From Terriglobia bacterium (GTDB lineage Bacteria > Acidobacteriota > Terriglobia > Acidiferrales > UBA7541): a DNA stretch of 64,000 nucleotides. A program made the translations under genes and the position numbers. Shown here piece by piece: positions 34,042 to 43,440 of the stretch. Under the pieces are notes generated by a model that worked only from the letters and a program-made list of their open reading frames with translations, ran no database searches and was not told the origin of the DNA. Positions within the stretch are counted from its first letter, which is position 1. The number at the start of each line of letters is the position of its first letter. The stretch covers positions 1-64,000 of the forward strand of contig JAIQEW010000017.1 of assembly GCA_020073605.1 (NCBI GenBank), in the 5' to 3' direction.

Positions 34042-34881
34042 ATGAGCGACGGCAAGGGCGATCTTGGATATGACTTCAAGTTGGTGAGTTACACCACATT
34101 GGCCTTAATCCTAGGTGTAGTTGGTGGCTATTTGGCGGGGAGCAGACGTGCTTCCGAAGTAGCCGCCGGTCGTATAGCCGACGCACTGTCAAAGCCGCTG
34201 AACGTGCAAGTCAGTGTCACCAATTCAACAGCGCCGCCTCAAGGGGCCAAACTGCTCGGATTGTTCGCCGATGTGGCCGCGAGTGTGATCGACAAAGCCG
34301 TTCGTTCAGGAACGGAAACGGCCAGACTTCCAGCCGTCGCAGCCGAAGAATTCGCTAAAGGCCTGTCGGGCGGAACCGGGACTGAAATCGGAAAGAAGCT
34401 GGTGGATGGATTCACCGATCTGATCTCAAGTGGATTCAAGCCGACGTCGGACAAGGATAAGGAACGTCAGGAGGTCATCCTGTTCTTCACTCAAAAGACC
34501 ATCCGCGTTGTAGATCCAGGCCGAATAGTGGTGCCATCGCCATCCCGAATGGAAGCACGGATTGTGTTTGACATCGGCAAGGCACGCTTGACGCCTTTGG
34601 CGGACGCAACGATTGATAGCGTCAGAAACTTCGCCCGTGACAACCCGAACGCGATCCTGCTGCTTTCGGCCAACGCCGACACTCTCGGCTCGGAGCCGAG
34701 GAATATCGATCTGGCAGGACAACGTTCCAGGGCCGTGCGCAAAAGACTCTTGTCGGCTGGTGGAATTGCGGCGAACCGCGTGTTCGTGGCCGACCTTGGC
34801 AATGTATCCCTTCCGATAGTCACGCCGACAAACACTGCGGAACAGCAGAATCGTTCCGTAAGTATTGAGGTGCGCGACTGA
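34042..34881 (+). CDS. Membrane-anchored OmpA-like (peptidoglycan-binding) protein
   Basis: Protein of 279 residues from the ATG at 34042 (GAGAGG upstream). One N-terminal transmembrane helix (TTLALILGVVGGYLAGS) is followed by an Ala-rich region and a C-terminal OmpA/MotB-type domain: IVFDIGKARLTPLADATIDS, ANADTLGSEPRNIDLAGQRS and AVRKRLLSAGG. It lacks a second membrane segment. It probably tethers a membrane complex to the cell wall. Divergent from the coiled-coil membrane protein; the two may form one accessory unit. Confidence 0.8.
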   Translation: MSDGKGDLGYDFKLVSYTTLALILGVVGGYLAGSRRASEVAAGRIADALSKPLNVQVSVTNSTAPPQGAKLLGLFADVAASVIDKAVRSGTETARLPAVAAEEFAKGLSGGTGTEIGKKLVDGFTDLISSGFKPTSDKDKERQEVILFFTQKTIRVVDPGRIVVPSPSRMEARIVFDIGKARLTPLADATIDSVRNFARDNPNAILLLSANADTLGSEPRNIDLAGQRSRAVRKRLLSAGGIAANRVFVADLGNVSLPIVTPTNTAEQQNRSVSIEVRD

Positions 34882-34960
34882 ACGTCCAGCGGCGACCGGC
34901 CGCGACGCTTGCAACCGCGAGCCATGCGATAGCGTCTGATGGTGTAGAAGCGAGGCGGCC

Positions 34961-35758
34961 ATGACAATCAGAAACCGCTCGGCAGTAGCTTCAGCAGTTC
35001 TCCTTGCTTTCTCCCTGTTCGTCCCCCGCGTGGCAAGCGCGCAGCGAATGGCTCCCACTGCAAGCCCGCGAATCTCCGCGCCCGTGGCGCGCCCGGCGCC
35101 GGTGGCGCCTCACGTGATCGCAGCGCGCCCGGCGGGCAACCGAAACGCCGGAATGCCCGCAAGCGGGCTGCGCGTCCACACACCTGCAAATTCAGTCGCA
35201 TTTGCGGATGGTTCGTTTCTATCTGTGCAGGATTTGCTCAATCCTGTTCCCGGACCTGGCTTTGATTACGCGCACCTCGCCGCGATCAATCGCGATCTCG
35301 ACATAAAGGCCGTGATCGACCCCGCCACGCAGTGGCGCCTTGCGGTGGCCGAACGCCTCCTGCGCGAGTCGTCGCGGTTCGCCGGCCCGGGATTCCTGTG
35401 GTTCGATGGCGGAGGCGCATACGCAGTTCCTGTAGAAACCGCTCAGCCCGAGCAAGCGCCGCAGCAGCCGCAGATTATCGTGGTGCAGGCAGCTCCCGCC
35501 GCGCAGCAGGTCCCGGTCCCCGCGCAGCCCGCTCGTGAGCCCGCGCCCGAGGCTTCGGCACCGCTCCCGGACGTGGGCCAGTTCATTCTCGTGCTGCAAA
35601 GTGGGAAGCAGATTCAAGCGGTAGCCTTCACGCGCGCAGGCGACCGGATCATCTACGTCACGTCCGACGGCAGCCGCCGCGCAATCGCGGCCGCCGATCT
35701 CGATTCGGACGAGACCAACCGCATCAATCAGGAGCGCGGCACCTCGCTCCAGCTATAA
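34961..35758 (+). CDS. Exported Pro/Ala-rich protein of unknown function
   Basis: Protein of 265 residues with signal peptide (to RVASAQ), then a Pro/Ala-rich segment, a short folded region (SFLSVQDLLNPVPGPGFDYA, ATQWRLAVAERLLRESS), a second Gln/Pro/Ala linker and a C-terminal module (FILVLQSGKQIQAVAFTRAG, RIIYVTSDGSRRAIAAADLD). That end resembles a short SH3-like or DUF repeat found in exported proteins. No function can be assigned. Its end overlaps the end of the convergent MFS gene by 6 bp. Confidence 0.7.
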   Translation: MTIRNRSAVASAVLLAFSLFVPRVASAQRMAPTASPRISAPVARPAPVAPHVIAARPAGNRNAGMPASGLRVHTPANSVAFADGSFLSVQDLLNPVPGPGFDYAHLAAINRDLDIKAVIDPATQWRLAVAERLLRESSRFAGPGFLWFDGGGAYAVPVETAQPEQAPQQPQIIVVQAAPAAQQVPVPAQPAREPAPEASAPLPDVGQFILVLQSGKQIQAVAFTRAGDRIIYVTSDGSRRAIAAADLDSDETNRINQERGTSLQL

Positions 35759-37006
35759 GCTCGCGCGCCGCCGCCCACCCGAGGACCCGCTGGGCAATCC
35801 GCCTGAAGAAAAGACGAGCACAGCTCCCAGCGCGGTGAAGATCCCCGCGTACAAGAATCCCGCCGCCGGGCCGACCATCGACCAGAGCGCGCCGACCACG
35901 ACGCTTGAGACGAGATCGCCGATGCCGTTGGCGGACGCCAGCACGCCGAATCCCGATCCGCGCACACTCGCAGGCAGCAGCTCCGCCGCCAGCGATTTTT
36001 CCAGCGACTGCTGAAAGGCGTCGTGGATCCCCGCAAGCCCGAAGAGAACCACGAGCACGGGAATCGTGGGCTGCTCGAAAATGAACCCCGCGTAAGCGAT
36101 CACCGCGATCAGGTACCCGATGGCGAGAAGCCCGCGCTTTCCGATTCGGTCGCCCAGCGCGCCTGCCGGATACGCCGCCGCCGCATCGACAAAATTGTGG
36201 AAGGTGTAAAGCCCCACGGAAATCGCCGCCGCCCGCCCCATGCCCAAACGCGGCGTCAGAATCTGGCTGGCGCGCAGAATCAAAAGCGTCGGCGCGAAGG
36301 CTCCGATGCCGTGCGCGAATACGCCGGCGAGGAATCGCCAGTAGCTTCCGGGAAATTGCGCGAACTTCGCGGCGAAAGTCGGAGTCGTGCCCTCAGCGTG
36401 GTGGCCGTCCGCTCGCCTGGCCGCGGGCGCCAGAATCGCAAACGCCAGCGCGGCCGTCACTCCGGGAAGAAGCGTCCAGCGAAGCACGCCGCGCGCGCCC
36501 ATCACGGCCAGCAGCGCCGTGGCGCTGAGCGGTCCGAGGACGGCGCCGAGATTGTCCATCGCGCGCTCGAACCCGAATGCGCGGCCCGTCTGGCCCGGCG
36601 CGACGCAATCGGCCAGCAACGCGTCGCGCGAAGGTCCGCGGCCGCCGCGCCCCATCCATCCGAGTGCGCGCAGCACGAGCAGCGCCGGCCACGTCTGCAC
36701 GAATGCGTAGCCGAAAGTGGTGATCGCCGTGGCGAAGTAGCCGATGATGCCGGTGGGCTTCCGCCATCGCGGATGGTCCCCGAGGAATCCGCCCGCGAGT
36801 TTCGCAAAGCTGGAAAGCCCGTCGGAGACGCCCTCGATCACTCCAAGCGCCACGGCGGGCGCGCCCACGCTTGCCAGAAACGCGGGCAGAATCGCCGTCG
36901 CCGCCTCATGCCCCCAATCGGAGAAAAGGCTCGCGAGGCCGATGCCCAGCACGCCGCGTGTCAGCCAGCGTTTCGATTCCAGGGATGCGGCGTTTGGTTC
37001 GCTCAT
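35753..37006 (-). CDS. Major facilitator superfamily transporter
   Basis: Inner-membrane transporter of 417 residues with about 12 hydrophobic helices. The loop after helix 2 contains GGFLGDHPRWRKPT (MFS motif A-like). RALGWMGRGGRGPSRDALLA and GLAGIHDAFQQSLEKSLAAE are conserved in a DrugR/permease subgroup. Substrate unknown. C-terminal Ser/Gly/Arg-rich tail. Single gene. Confidence 0.85.
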   Translation of the reverse strand: MSEPNAASLESKRWLTRGVLGIGLASLFSDWGHEAATAILPAFLASVGAPAVALGVIEGVSDGLSSFAKLAGGFLGDHPRWRKPTGIIGYFATAITTFGYAFVQTWPALLVLRALGWMGRGGRGPSRDALLADCVAPGQTGRAFGFERAMDNLGAVLGPLSATALLAVMGARGVLRWTLLPGVTAALAFAILAPAARRADGHHAEGTTPTFAAKFAQFPGSYWRFLAGVFAHGIGAFAPTLLILRASQILTPRLGMGRAAAISVGLYTFHNFVDAAAAYPAGALGDRIGKRGLLAIGYLIAVIAYAGFIFEQPTIPVLVVLFGLAGIHDAFQQSLEKSLAAELLPASVRGSGFGVLASANGIGDLVSSVVVGALWSMVGPAAGFLYAGIFTALGAVLVFSSGGLPSGSSGGRRRASL

Positions 37007-37093
37007 GGTGGCGGGATAGGGCTCTTATCGTATGCGGCGATTTCGGTCAGCACAAGTGGGCGTGGAGTAGTCGCCGTTCACGAGTGTTTTGTG

Positions 37094-37115
37094 GCACAGG
37101 CACTCCTGCCTGTGC
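37094..37115. repeat. Palindromic dispersed repeat
   Basis: GCACAGGCA-CTCC-TGCCTGTGC: perfect 9-bp arms around 4 nt. It lies in the 428-bp gene-free stretch before dtd. Confidence 0.6.
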
Positions 37116-37224
37116 GCGTAAGCTTGGGCTACTGGTCGGTGCACAGCAATTCTGCTGAAATCGCCGTGGTGCTTCCAAGCGCCTCGCTGCGCCTTCTATC
37201 TTCTCCACGATGCACCCCTCCCGC

Positions 37225-37310
37225 TGTCATCCCGAGCGGAGTCCCGCGCGTCTTTGCCGTTCCCCCTCGAAGTTTGAGGGGGCGCGGGACGCAGTCGAGG
37301 GATCTGCTTT
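37225..37310. repeat. Composite palindromic repeat before dtd
   Basis: Outer arms GTCCCGCGC / GCGCGGGAC and inner arms CCCCTC / GAGGGG, with flanks TCATCCCGAGCGGAG and GCAGTCGAGGGATCTGC. This is the layout of repeats widespread in Acidobacteria intergenic regions. No gene in 37007-37434. Confidence 0.65.
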
Positions 37311-37434
37311 TGATTTTCTGGGGATGCTCGCCAGCCTCAAACGAATGCGGCGCCAGCAAAACCCTGCACATAATGGTTGTGCTACATGCAAAGTGGGTCG
37401 CTACACATGCATGTGACAAGATAGAATTAAGCCC

Positions 37435-37884
37435 ATGCGAGCGGTGCTACAGCGTGTGAGCCGGGCGCGGGTCGTGGTCGATGGCCGCGTCACGGGCGAA
37501 ATCGAGGCGGGACTCGTGGTGTTGGTCGCCGTCGGCCGCGGCGACTCCGCCGCGACTGCTGCGTCAATGGCCGAGAAGATCGTCAACCTGCGGATCTTCA
37601 ACGACGAGGAAGGAAAGATGAACCGCTCACTTCTCGAAACAGGTGGCGCCATTCTCGCCGTCTCACAATTCACGCTGTATGGCGACGCGCGCGGCCAGCG
37701 CCGCCCGAGTTTCATGCAGGCAGCTCCGCCCGAGCAAGGCAAGGCACTTTACGAGGAATTCGTGCGCGCGATCGAGGCGCTAGGCGTGCGCGTCGCCACA
37801 GGCGTGTTTCAGGCGCACATGTCCGTGGAGCTTACGAACGACGGCCCTGTGACCATCCTGCTCGATTCCGACAAGCTGTTTTAG
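37435..37884 (+). CDS. dtd: D-aminoacyl-tRNA deacylase
   Basis: Proofreading enzyme that hydrolyses D-aminoacyl-tRNA. The 149-residue protein has the signatures [36 protein letters not shown] (SQFTLYG motif) and the C-terminal [11 protein letters not shown] (GP cis-Pro motif). Length is standard. It is free-standing, preceded by repeat-rich DNA. Confidence 0.97.
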   Translation: MRAVLQRVSRARVVVDGRVTGEIEAGLVVLVAVGRGDSAATAASMAEKIVNLRIFNDEEGKMNRSLLETGGAILAVSQFTLYGDARGQRRPSFMQAAPPEQGKALYEEFVRAIEALGVRVATGVFQAHMSVELTNDGPVTILLDSDKLF

Positions 37885-37929
37885 ACGCGCCCGACATTCT
37901 CGACACCATTCTCACGGGCATCGCCGCAG

Positions 37930-39075
37930 TCACTTGCCTTCTCCGAGCGTCACCTTCACATCCATCTTCTTTCCGTCGCGGACAATCGTGAGCGTGACGG
38001 TATCTCCCGGCTTCGAGCGGTTGAGCAGCAGATTCAAATCCATCTGGCTCGTGATCGCTTTGCCGTCGATGGCGATCAGGACGTCCCCGCCGATGCGCAA
38101 TTCCTGCAAGCCCGCGAGCACCGAGCGCGTGCCTCCGCGAATGCCCGCTTGCGCCGCAGGGCCTCCTGAATTCACGCGCTCGATCAGGATGCCTTGATCG
38201 ACGCCCAGGTTGAGCGCATCGGCAAGCCCGGGCCAGATCGTGCGGCCCTCCGCGCCCAGCGTCGCGCGGCGGACGCGGCCCTGCGTGATCAGATCCTCGG
38301 CCACGCGGCGCGCCGTGTTGATGGGAATCGCGAAGCCGATTCCCGCGGTCGTTCCCGTGGGCGCGTAAATGGCGCTGTTGATGCCGATCACCTCGCCGCG
38401 CGAATTGAGCAGTGGCCCGCCGGAATTGCCTCGATTGATGGCTGCGTCGGTCTGGATCGCCTCGTCGATGAACGTGTTTTCGCTGGTCTGCACCGTGCGC
38501 CCGAGCGAGCTCACCACTCCCGTCGTGAGCGTGCTCTGAAACCCGAAGGGATTGCCGATCGCCAGCACGCGCTGGCCGACGAGCAGGTTGCGTGAATCGC
38601 CGAGCGGCAGCGCGGTGAGCTTTCGCCCGCGCGGATCGATCTGAATGAGGGCGATGTCGTTGCGCGTGTCCGCGCCGATGTACTTGGCCTTGTAACGCGT
38701 TTGATCGCCGAGCGTCACCTCGATCGTCTGTGCGCCCTCGACCACGTGATAATTCGTCAGGATGTGCCCGTCGGTATCGATCACGAAGCCGGAGCCCGCG
38801 CCTTCCACCGGCACGGCGTTGAAAAAGAAATCGTATTGAATGGTTCGCGTAACGATGTTCGCCACCGCGGGCGAGGCCTGCTTGTAGATGCGGACGTTTT
38901 CCTCTTCGGTGGGATCGAGATTGTTGTCGGCCGCCGCCGCGGGCGCGCGCAGTTCGTCAATCGAGCCGGGGGCGTGCCGTCCGTAGCGCGCGCCCAACCA
39001 GTACGCGCCGAGGCCGATGATCAAACCCAGCACCAGGAGCCAGCCCGCGCGTTTTTGACTGTTGGAGCTTGGCAT
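37930..39075 (-). CDS. HtrA/DegP-type periplasmic serine protease
   Basis: Membrane-anchored quality-control protease of 381 residues. An N-terminal anchor (about 10-30) is followed by a trypsin-like domain with His (ILTNYHVVEG), Asp (NDIALIQ) and Ser (GNSGGPLLNSRG), and one PDZ domain (about 275-375: GVDQGILIERVNSGGPAAQA to GDTVTLTIVRDGKK). One PDZ plus anchor makes it DegS-like rather than DegP-like. It lies 37 bp downstream of coaE on the same strand and may be part of the folD-coaE transcript. Confidence 0.93.
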   Translation of the reverse strand: MPSSNSQKRAGWLLVLGLIIGLGAYWLGARYGRHAPGSIDELRAPAAAADNNLDPTEEENVRIYKQASPAVANIVTRTIQYDFFFNAVPVEGAGSGFVIDTDGHILTNYHVVEGAQTIEVTLGDQTRYKAKYIGADTRNDIALIQIDPRGRKLTALPLGDSRNLLVGQRVLAIGNPFGFQSTLTTGVVSSLGRTVQTSENTFIDEAIQTDAAINRGNSGGPLLNSRGEVIGINSAIYAPTGTTAGIGFAIPINTARRVAEDLITQGRVRRATLGAEGRTIWPGLADALNLGVDQGILIERVNSGGPAAQAGIRGGTRSVLAGLQELRIGGDVLIAIDGKAITSQMDLNLLLNRSKPGDTVTLTIVRDGKKMDVKVTLGEGK

Positions 39076-39112
39076 TGCAGTAGTCCCTCCGCCGATGCGA
39101 TACGCAGCCGCG

Positions 39113-39736
39113 TCAGGAAGGTTTTCTTTTCGCGGTAGCAGCAGCCTGCTTCAATCTTGCGAGCGCCGCATCGAGCTGCTTTCCGGTCTCCTCCAGCGAG
39201 CCGGAGCAATCGATCACCTCATCGGCCAGCCGGCGTTTTTCGTCAATGGGCATCTGCGCCGCGATGCGGAGCTTGGCGTCCTCTCGCGAAAGGCCGCGCT
39301 GCTCCAGTCGTTCGACCTGCTGCTCGGGGCGGCACCAGCAGACCATCACGAAATCGAGATTCTTTTTCGCGCCCGCTTCGAAAATCAGCGCCGCGTCCTC
39401 GAAGGCCATGTCCGGCCCGCCGGGGCGGTCGAGCGCCGCAAACCATTTCGCCGCGATGTCCTGAATGCGAGGGTGCAGGATCGCGTTGAGTCGTGCGCGC
39501 TTCTGCGCATCCGTAAAAACAATTGCGCCGAGCTTCGGCCGGTTCACCGCGCCGCCGGGGTTGAGAATGCCTTCGCCGAATTCGCGCACCACTTCGTTGT
39601 AGGCGGCCTGGCCGGGTTCGAGGAGTTCGCGGGACAGCGAGTCCGCGTCGAGCACGAGATAGTCGCGGTCGCGCAGCAGCGCCGCCACCGTGGACTTTCC
39701 CGACGCAATCCCGCCCGTGAGTCCGATGCGCAGCAT
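39113..39736 (-). CDS. coaE: Dephospho-CoA kinase
   Basis: Last step of coenzyme A synthesis: ATP-dependent phosphorylation of dephospho-CoA. The 207-residue protein from the ATG at 39736 has the P-loop GLTGGIASGKST, LDADSLSRELL (catalytic Asp), HPRIQ and DFVMVCWCRPEQQVERL. The long upstream extension of the frame is noise inside folD. The ATG overlaps the folD stop by one base (TGATG), indicating coupling. Confidence 0.96.
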   Translation of the reverse strand: MLRIGLTGGIASGKSTVAALLRDRDYLVLDADSLSRELLEPGQAAYNEVVREFGEGILNPGGAVNRPKLGAIVFTDAQKRARLNAILHPRIQDIAAKWFAALDRPGGPDMAFEDAALIFEAGAKKNLDFVMVCWCRPEQQVERLEQRGLSREDAKLRIAAQMPIDEKRRLADEVIDCSGSLEETGKQLDAALARLKQAAATAKRKPS

Positions 39737-40683
39737 CAGGTGCGGGACGACGCGGCAGCCGGTGCGCGCGATCCGCGCCGCATCCGTGCGGCCTTCACTG
39801 TGTTGCTCATCAGCATGGCGATCGTCAGCGGGCCGACGCCTCCCGGCACCGGCGTGTACGCGCCCGCCACCTCCACGACCTCCGGGTGAACGTCTCCCGC
39901 GAGAATCGAGCCTTTCGTGCGAAACGATTCCAGCTTCGCGGGAAATTTCGCGAAGATGCGCTGGGCCTCGGCCGCGTCCTTCACCACGATCTGTCCGACG
40001 TCGATCACCGTCGCGCCCGGCTTCACGAAGTCCGGAGTCACCATCGCCGCTTTGCCGATCGCCGCCACGATGATGTCCGCGCGCCGCGCGATTCCCGGCA
40101 GGTCCTTGCTCTTCGAATGGCAGATCGTCACCGTCGCGTTCGCGTGCAGCAGAAGCAGCGCCTGCGGCTTGCCCACGATGTCGCTGCGGCCGATCACGAC
40201 GGCGTTCGCGCCTTCGATTGGAATGTTGCTGCGCCGCAGAATTTCCATCACGCCCGCCGGCGTGCACGCCACCAGCGCCGGCCGTCCTGCAACTAAGCGC
40301 CCGACGTTCACGGGATTAAACCCATCCACGTCTTTCTCCGGGATCACGGCGTCGAGAATCTTCTTGGAATCGATCTGCTTCGGCAGCGGCATCTGCACCA
40401 GGATGCCGTCCACATCGTCGCGATTATTCAACTCGTTCACGAGGCCGAGAAGCTCTTCGGTCGTCATCGAAGCGGGCGGCGTGATGTGGAAGCTCGCGAG
40501 GCCGAGTTTTTCGCACGCGGCGATCTTGCTGTTCACGTAGAGCTTCGACGCGGGATCGTCACCCACGCGCACAGCCGCAAGGCCGGGGCGGATTCCCGCC
40601 GACGTGAGCGCGGCGATTTCCGCCTGCAGCTCCGTGTAAATCTGGTCCCGAATTGCGTTTCCGTTAAGAATGCGCGCTGACAA
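39736..40683 (-). CDS. folD: Bifunctional methylenetetrahydrofolate dehydrogenase/cyclohydrolase
   Basis: One-carbon metabolism enzyme of 315 residues. The TTG at 40683 is chosen because GGAG lies 6-10 bp before it and the family N-terminus (SARILNGNAI) starts there. Signatures: AAVRVGDDPASKLYVNSK (Lys for catalysis), GILVQMPLPKQID, DVDGFNPVNVGRL, GRSDIVGKPQALLLL (NAD(P) loop) and GGVGPLTIAMLMSNT. A short Ala/Arg-rich C-terminal extension is present. First gene of the folD-coaE pair. Confidence 0.96.
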   Translation of the reverse strand: MSARILNGNAIRDQIYTELQAEIAALTSAGIRPGLAAVRVGDDPASKLYVNSKIAACEKLGLASFHITPPASMTTEELLGLVNELNNRDDVDGILVQMPLPKQIDSKKILDAVIPEKDVDGFNPVNVGRLVAGRPALVACTPAGVMEILRRSNIPIEGANAVVIGRSDIVGKPQALLLLHANATVTICHSKSKDLPGIARRADIIVAAIGKAAMVTPDFVKPGATVIDVGQIVVKDAAEAQRIFAKFPAKLESFRTKGSILAGDVHPEVVEVAGAYTPVPGGVGPLTIAMLMSNTVKAARMRRGSRAPAAASSRT

Positions 40684-40866
40684 TGGCCTCTCCCTATGCT
40701 GGTTTTGTACCCCGTCCGAGCGTGCAATCATAGCACACGCGATTCCGCCGCGCCCCGCCCGACGATGTCTTGGCCTTTCGGTCGTCCCCGATAGAGAAAC
40801 GTCGTCACGCAAAACCGGCGGTGTACAATGTGGCCTGCCGTCGATGAACTCGCAGGGGAATCCGAG

Positions 40867-41475
40867 ATGGTCTTTGGCGAACTCACGGAACGCAAGCAAC
40901 TCGAGCGAGCAATGCGCGATGCCGGGCGCCTCCCTCCCGGCCAATCGCTCACGCTCAAGTGGCCCGTGCTTCACGTCGGCGACGTGCCGCGCTTCGACCC
41001 GCAGACGTGGGACTTTCGCATCTCCGGCCTGGTCGAGGAGCCGCTGCGGCTCACGTGGGACGAATTCACGCGCCTGCCGATGAAGGAAATCACGGCGGAC
41101 ATGCACTGCGTCACGCGCTGGAGCCGCTTCGACGTCCGCTGGGAAGGCGTCCCGTTCGCAGAAGTGGCGAACCTCGTGCGCCTGAAGCCCGAAGCGAAAT
41201 ACGTGATGGTCCACGCCGAAGTGGGCTTCACGTCAAATGTGCCGCTCGACGATCTGCTGCGCCCCACCACGATCTTCGCACTGAAACACAATGGCGAGCC
41301 GCTTCCCGCCGATCACGGCTATCCCGTGCGCCTCGTCGTGCCTCACCTCTACGCGTGGAAGAGCGTGAAATGGGTCCGCGGCATCGAATTCATGGCGCAG
41401 GACGCTCCCGGCTTCTGGGAAGAGAACGGCTACAACATGTACGGCGACCCATTCCAGGAACAGCGGTTTTCGTGA
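40867..41475 (+). CDS. Sulfite oxidase-like molybdopterin oxidoreductase
   Basis: Molybdenum-cofactor enzyme of 202 residues from the ATG at 40867. It is a compact single-domain member of the sulfite oxidase superfamily: WDFRISGLVEEPLRLTWDEF, the Mo-ligand Cys in ADMHCVTRWSRFDVRWEGVP, then HAEVGFTSNVPLDDLL, ADHGYPVRLVVPHLYAWKSV and ENGYNMYGDPFQEQRFS. No signal peptide, so it is probably cytoplasmic; substrate unknown. A decayed 3' copy of such a gene is at 43362-43427. Confidence 0.9.
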   Translation: MVFGELTERKQLERAMRDAGRLPPGQSLTLKWPVLHVGDVPRFDPQTWDFRISGLVEEPLRLTWDEFTRLPMKEITADMHCVTRWSRFDVRWEGVPFAEVANLVRLKPEAKYVMVHAEVGFTSNVPLDDLLRPTTIFALKHNGEPLPADHGYPVRLVVPHLYAWKSVKWVRGIEFMAQDAPGFWEENGYNMYGDPFQEQRFS

Positions 41476-41541
41476 GAGCGAGACCGAAGCGATTGCCACT
41501 GCTGGATGAAGTTGCTAGGCTGCTGCACTCAAGGAGACAGA

Positions 41542-42507
41542 ATGAGAATCGCGAATGACATTACCGAGCTGATCGGCAAGACACCACTCGTCCGGTTGAA
41601 CAAAGTCACGGCCGGCTGCAAGGCCACCGTGCTGGCCAAGCTGGAGAGTTTCAATCCGAACGCCAGCGTGAAAGATCGCATCGGCGTGAGCATGATCGCG
41701 GAGGCCGAAAAGGCCGGGAAAATTCATCCCGGCAAGACAGTCCTGATCGAGCCGACAAGCGGAAACACGGGAATCGCGCTCGCGTTTGTGGCCGCGGTGA
41801 AGGGTTACAAACTCATCCTCACGATGCCGGACACGATGAGCCTGGAGCGCCGCGTTCTGCTGAAGGCGTTCGGCGCCGAGATCGTCCTGACGCCGGGCCC
41901 CAAGGGCATGAAGGGCGCGATCAACAAGGCCGACGAGTTGCTCGCCTCCACGCCGAACGGCTTCATCCTCCAGCAATTCGATAATCCGGCAAATCCCAAG
42001 ATCCATTTCGAAACCACGGGCCCGGAAATCTGGAGCGACACCGACGGCAAGGCCGACATTCTGATCTCCGGAATCGGAACGGGCGGGACGCTGACCGGCG
42101 TGTGCCAGTACATCAAGCCGAAGAAGCCTTCCTTCAAGGCCATTGCCGTTGAGCCGACGGAAAGCCCGGTCCTTTCGGGCGGCCAGCCTTCGCCGCACAA
42201 GATTCAGGGCATCGGAGCGGGATTCGTGCCCAGCATTCTGCGCAAGGATTACATCGACGAGGTCGTCCAGGTGTCGAGCCAGGACTCGATCGACATGGCG
42301 CGCCGGCTTGCGCTCGAAGAAGGCCTGCTGGTGGGGATTTCGTCGGGCGCCGCCGTCGTCGCGGCCCTGCAAGTGGCGCGGCGCGATGCGAACGCCGGGA
42401 AAATGATCGTCGTCGTCCTTCCGGATTTCGGCGAGCGATATCTCAGCAGCATCTTGTTCGAAAGCCTGAAGAACGAAGCGCAGCAACTCACCGCCGCGCC
42501 GATGTAA
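41542..42507 (+). CDS. cysK: Cysteine synthase A (O-acetylserine sulfhydrylase)
   Basis: PLP enzyme forming cysteine from O-acetylserine and sulfide. The 321-residue protein from the ATG at 41542 (AAGGAGA upstream) has [12 protein letters not shown], the PLP lysine in [11 protein letters not shown], substrate loop [13 protein letters not shown] phosphate loop [10 protein letters not shown] and the C-terminal GISSGAAV. It is followed by the serine acetyltransferase gene after a 124-bp spacer filled with a palindromic repeat, so both steps of cysteine synthesis are adjacent. Confidence 0.97.
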   Translation: MRIANDITELIGKTPLVRLNKVTAGCKATVLAKLESFNPNASVKDRIGVSMIAEAEKAGKIHPGKTVLIEPTSGNTGIALAFVAAVKGYKLILTMPDTMSLERRVLLKAFGAEIVLTPGPKGMKGAINKADELLASTPNGFILQQFDNPANPKIHFETTGPEIWSDTDGKADILISGIGTGGTLTGVCQYIKPKKPSFKAIAVEPTESPVLSGGQPSPHKIQGIGAGFVPSILRKDYIDEVVQVSSQDSIDMARRLALEEGLLVGISSGAAVVAALQVARRDANAGKMIVVVLPDFGERYLSSILFESLKNEAQQLTAAPM

Positions 42508-42618
42508 CAGCTTGTTGAAGACGGAGGGCGGGGTTTGAACCCCGCCGTAAGTTGCTGCGCTTCTTCAGGGGTTTCAACCCCTGAAGCCTCTTCGGAGGTT
42601 TTTTCAGCAACCTGCTAA
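42507..42618. repeat. Composite palindromic repeat between cysK and cysE
   Basis: Two strong hairpins, GGCGGGGTT/AACCCCGCC (42527-42546) and CTTCAGGGGTT/AACCCCTGAAG (42563-42586), lie inside weaker outer inverted ends (AGCTTGTTGAA near 42510-42520 and TTCAGCAACCTGCT near 42604-42617). This looks like a small non-autonomous repeat that ends at the cysK stop. Confidence 0.65.
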
Positions 42619-42631
42619 GCGGGAGGCAGCA

Positions 42632-43351
42632 GTGTTCGGATCGATGCGAGAGGACGTGCGATCGATTCTGGACCACGACCCGGCGGCCCGGTCGGTCCTC
42701 GAGGTCTTGCTGTGTTATTCGGGATTGCACGCGCTCTGGTTCCACCGGTGCAATCACTGGCTCTGGAAACACAACTTCCGCCTGCTGGCGCGGTGGCTTT
42801 CGCAGGTGGCGCGGCTTCTGACGGCGATCGAGATTCATCCGGGCGCGCAAATCGGGCGGCGCTTGTTCATCGACCACGGCATGGGCGTCGTGATCGGGGA
42901 AACCAGCGTGATCGGCGACGACGTGACGCTGTATCAGGGCGTCACGCTCGGCGGCACCGGCAAGGAAAAAGGGAAAAGGCACCCTACGCTCGGAAACGGC
43001 GTGGTGATCGGCGCGGGCGCGCGCGTGCTGGGCAATATACGCGTGGGAGACAACTCGCGGGTGGGCGCCGGCTCCGTCGTGCTCCGGGACGTGCCCGATA
43101 ACTCCACGATTGTCGGAGTGCCCGGCCACATCGTCCTGCGGAGCGGGCAGCGCGTCGTCATCACCGACCCGAAACAGATTCACGATCCCCTCTCCGCAGC
43201 CCTCTCAGCCGTGGCCACTCAGGTGAAGGATCTAAGGGAGCGAGTCCGCAAGCTCGAAGGTGGTGAAGCGCCCGAAGCCGCCACTTCAGCGGAGCTCAAG
43301 GCGATCTCGGACGAGCTCCAATCCATCATCGAAATCGACTACCAGATTTAA
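42632..43351 (+). CDS. cysE: Serine O-acetyltransferase
   Basis: Makes O-acetylserine for CysK. The 239-residue protein starts at GTG 42632 with GGGAGG upstream. Helical N-terminal domain ([20 protein letters not shown]), then left-handed beta-helix hexapeptides ([60 protein letters not shown]) and the C-terminal GVPGHIV. His in FIDHGMG is catalytic. A charged C-terminal tail replaces the usual short peptide; it ends in IEIDYQI, whose final Ile could insert into CysK as in the cysteine synthase complex. Confidence 0.96.
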   Translation: MFGSMREDVRSILDHDPAARSVLEVLLCYSGLHALWFHRCNHWLWKHNFRLLARWLSQVARLLTAIEIHPGAQIGRRLFIDHGMGVVIGETSVIGDDVTLYQGVTLGGTGKEKGKRHPTLGNGVVIGAGARVLGNIRVGDNSRVGAGSVVLRDVPDNSTIVGVPGHIVLRSGQRVVITDPKQIHDPLSAALSAVATQVKDLRERVRKLEGGEAPEAATSAELKAISDELQSIIEIDYQI

Positions 43352-43361
43352 CCGCCACCGC

Positions 43362-43427
43362 TTCCGGCAAGAGCACCGCTACAACATGTGCGGCAACCCG
43401 TCCCTCAAGCAGCGCTTCAACGGATAA
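43362..43427 (+). pseudogene. 3' remnant of a sulfite oxidase-like gene
   Basis: Twenty-one codons ending in a stop: FRQEHRYNMCGNPSLKQRFN plus G, compared with FWEENGYNMYGDPFQEQRFS at the end of the intact gene at 40867-41475. No upstream part is left; cysE ends 10 bp earlier. It is a truncated paralogue tail. Confidence 0.7.
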
Positions 43428-43440
43428 TGGCACGCGGTCG

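Noticed and set aside
36023..37459. 478-codon plus-strand frame
   Set aside because: Antisense to the MFS transporter and running into intergenic repeats; composition is Arg-rich noise.
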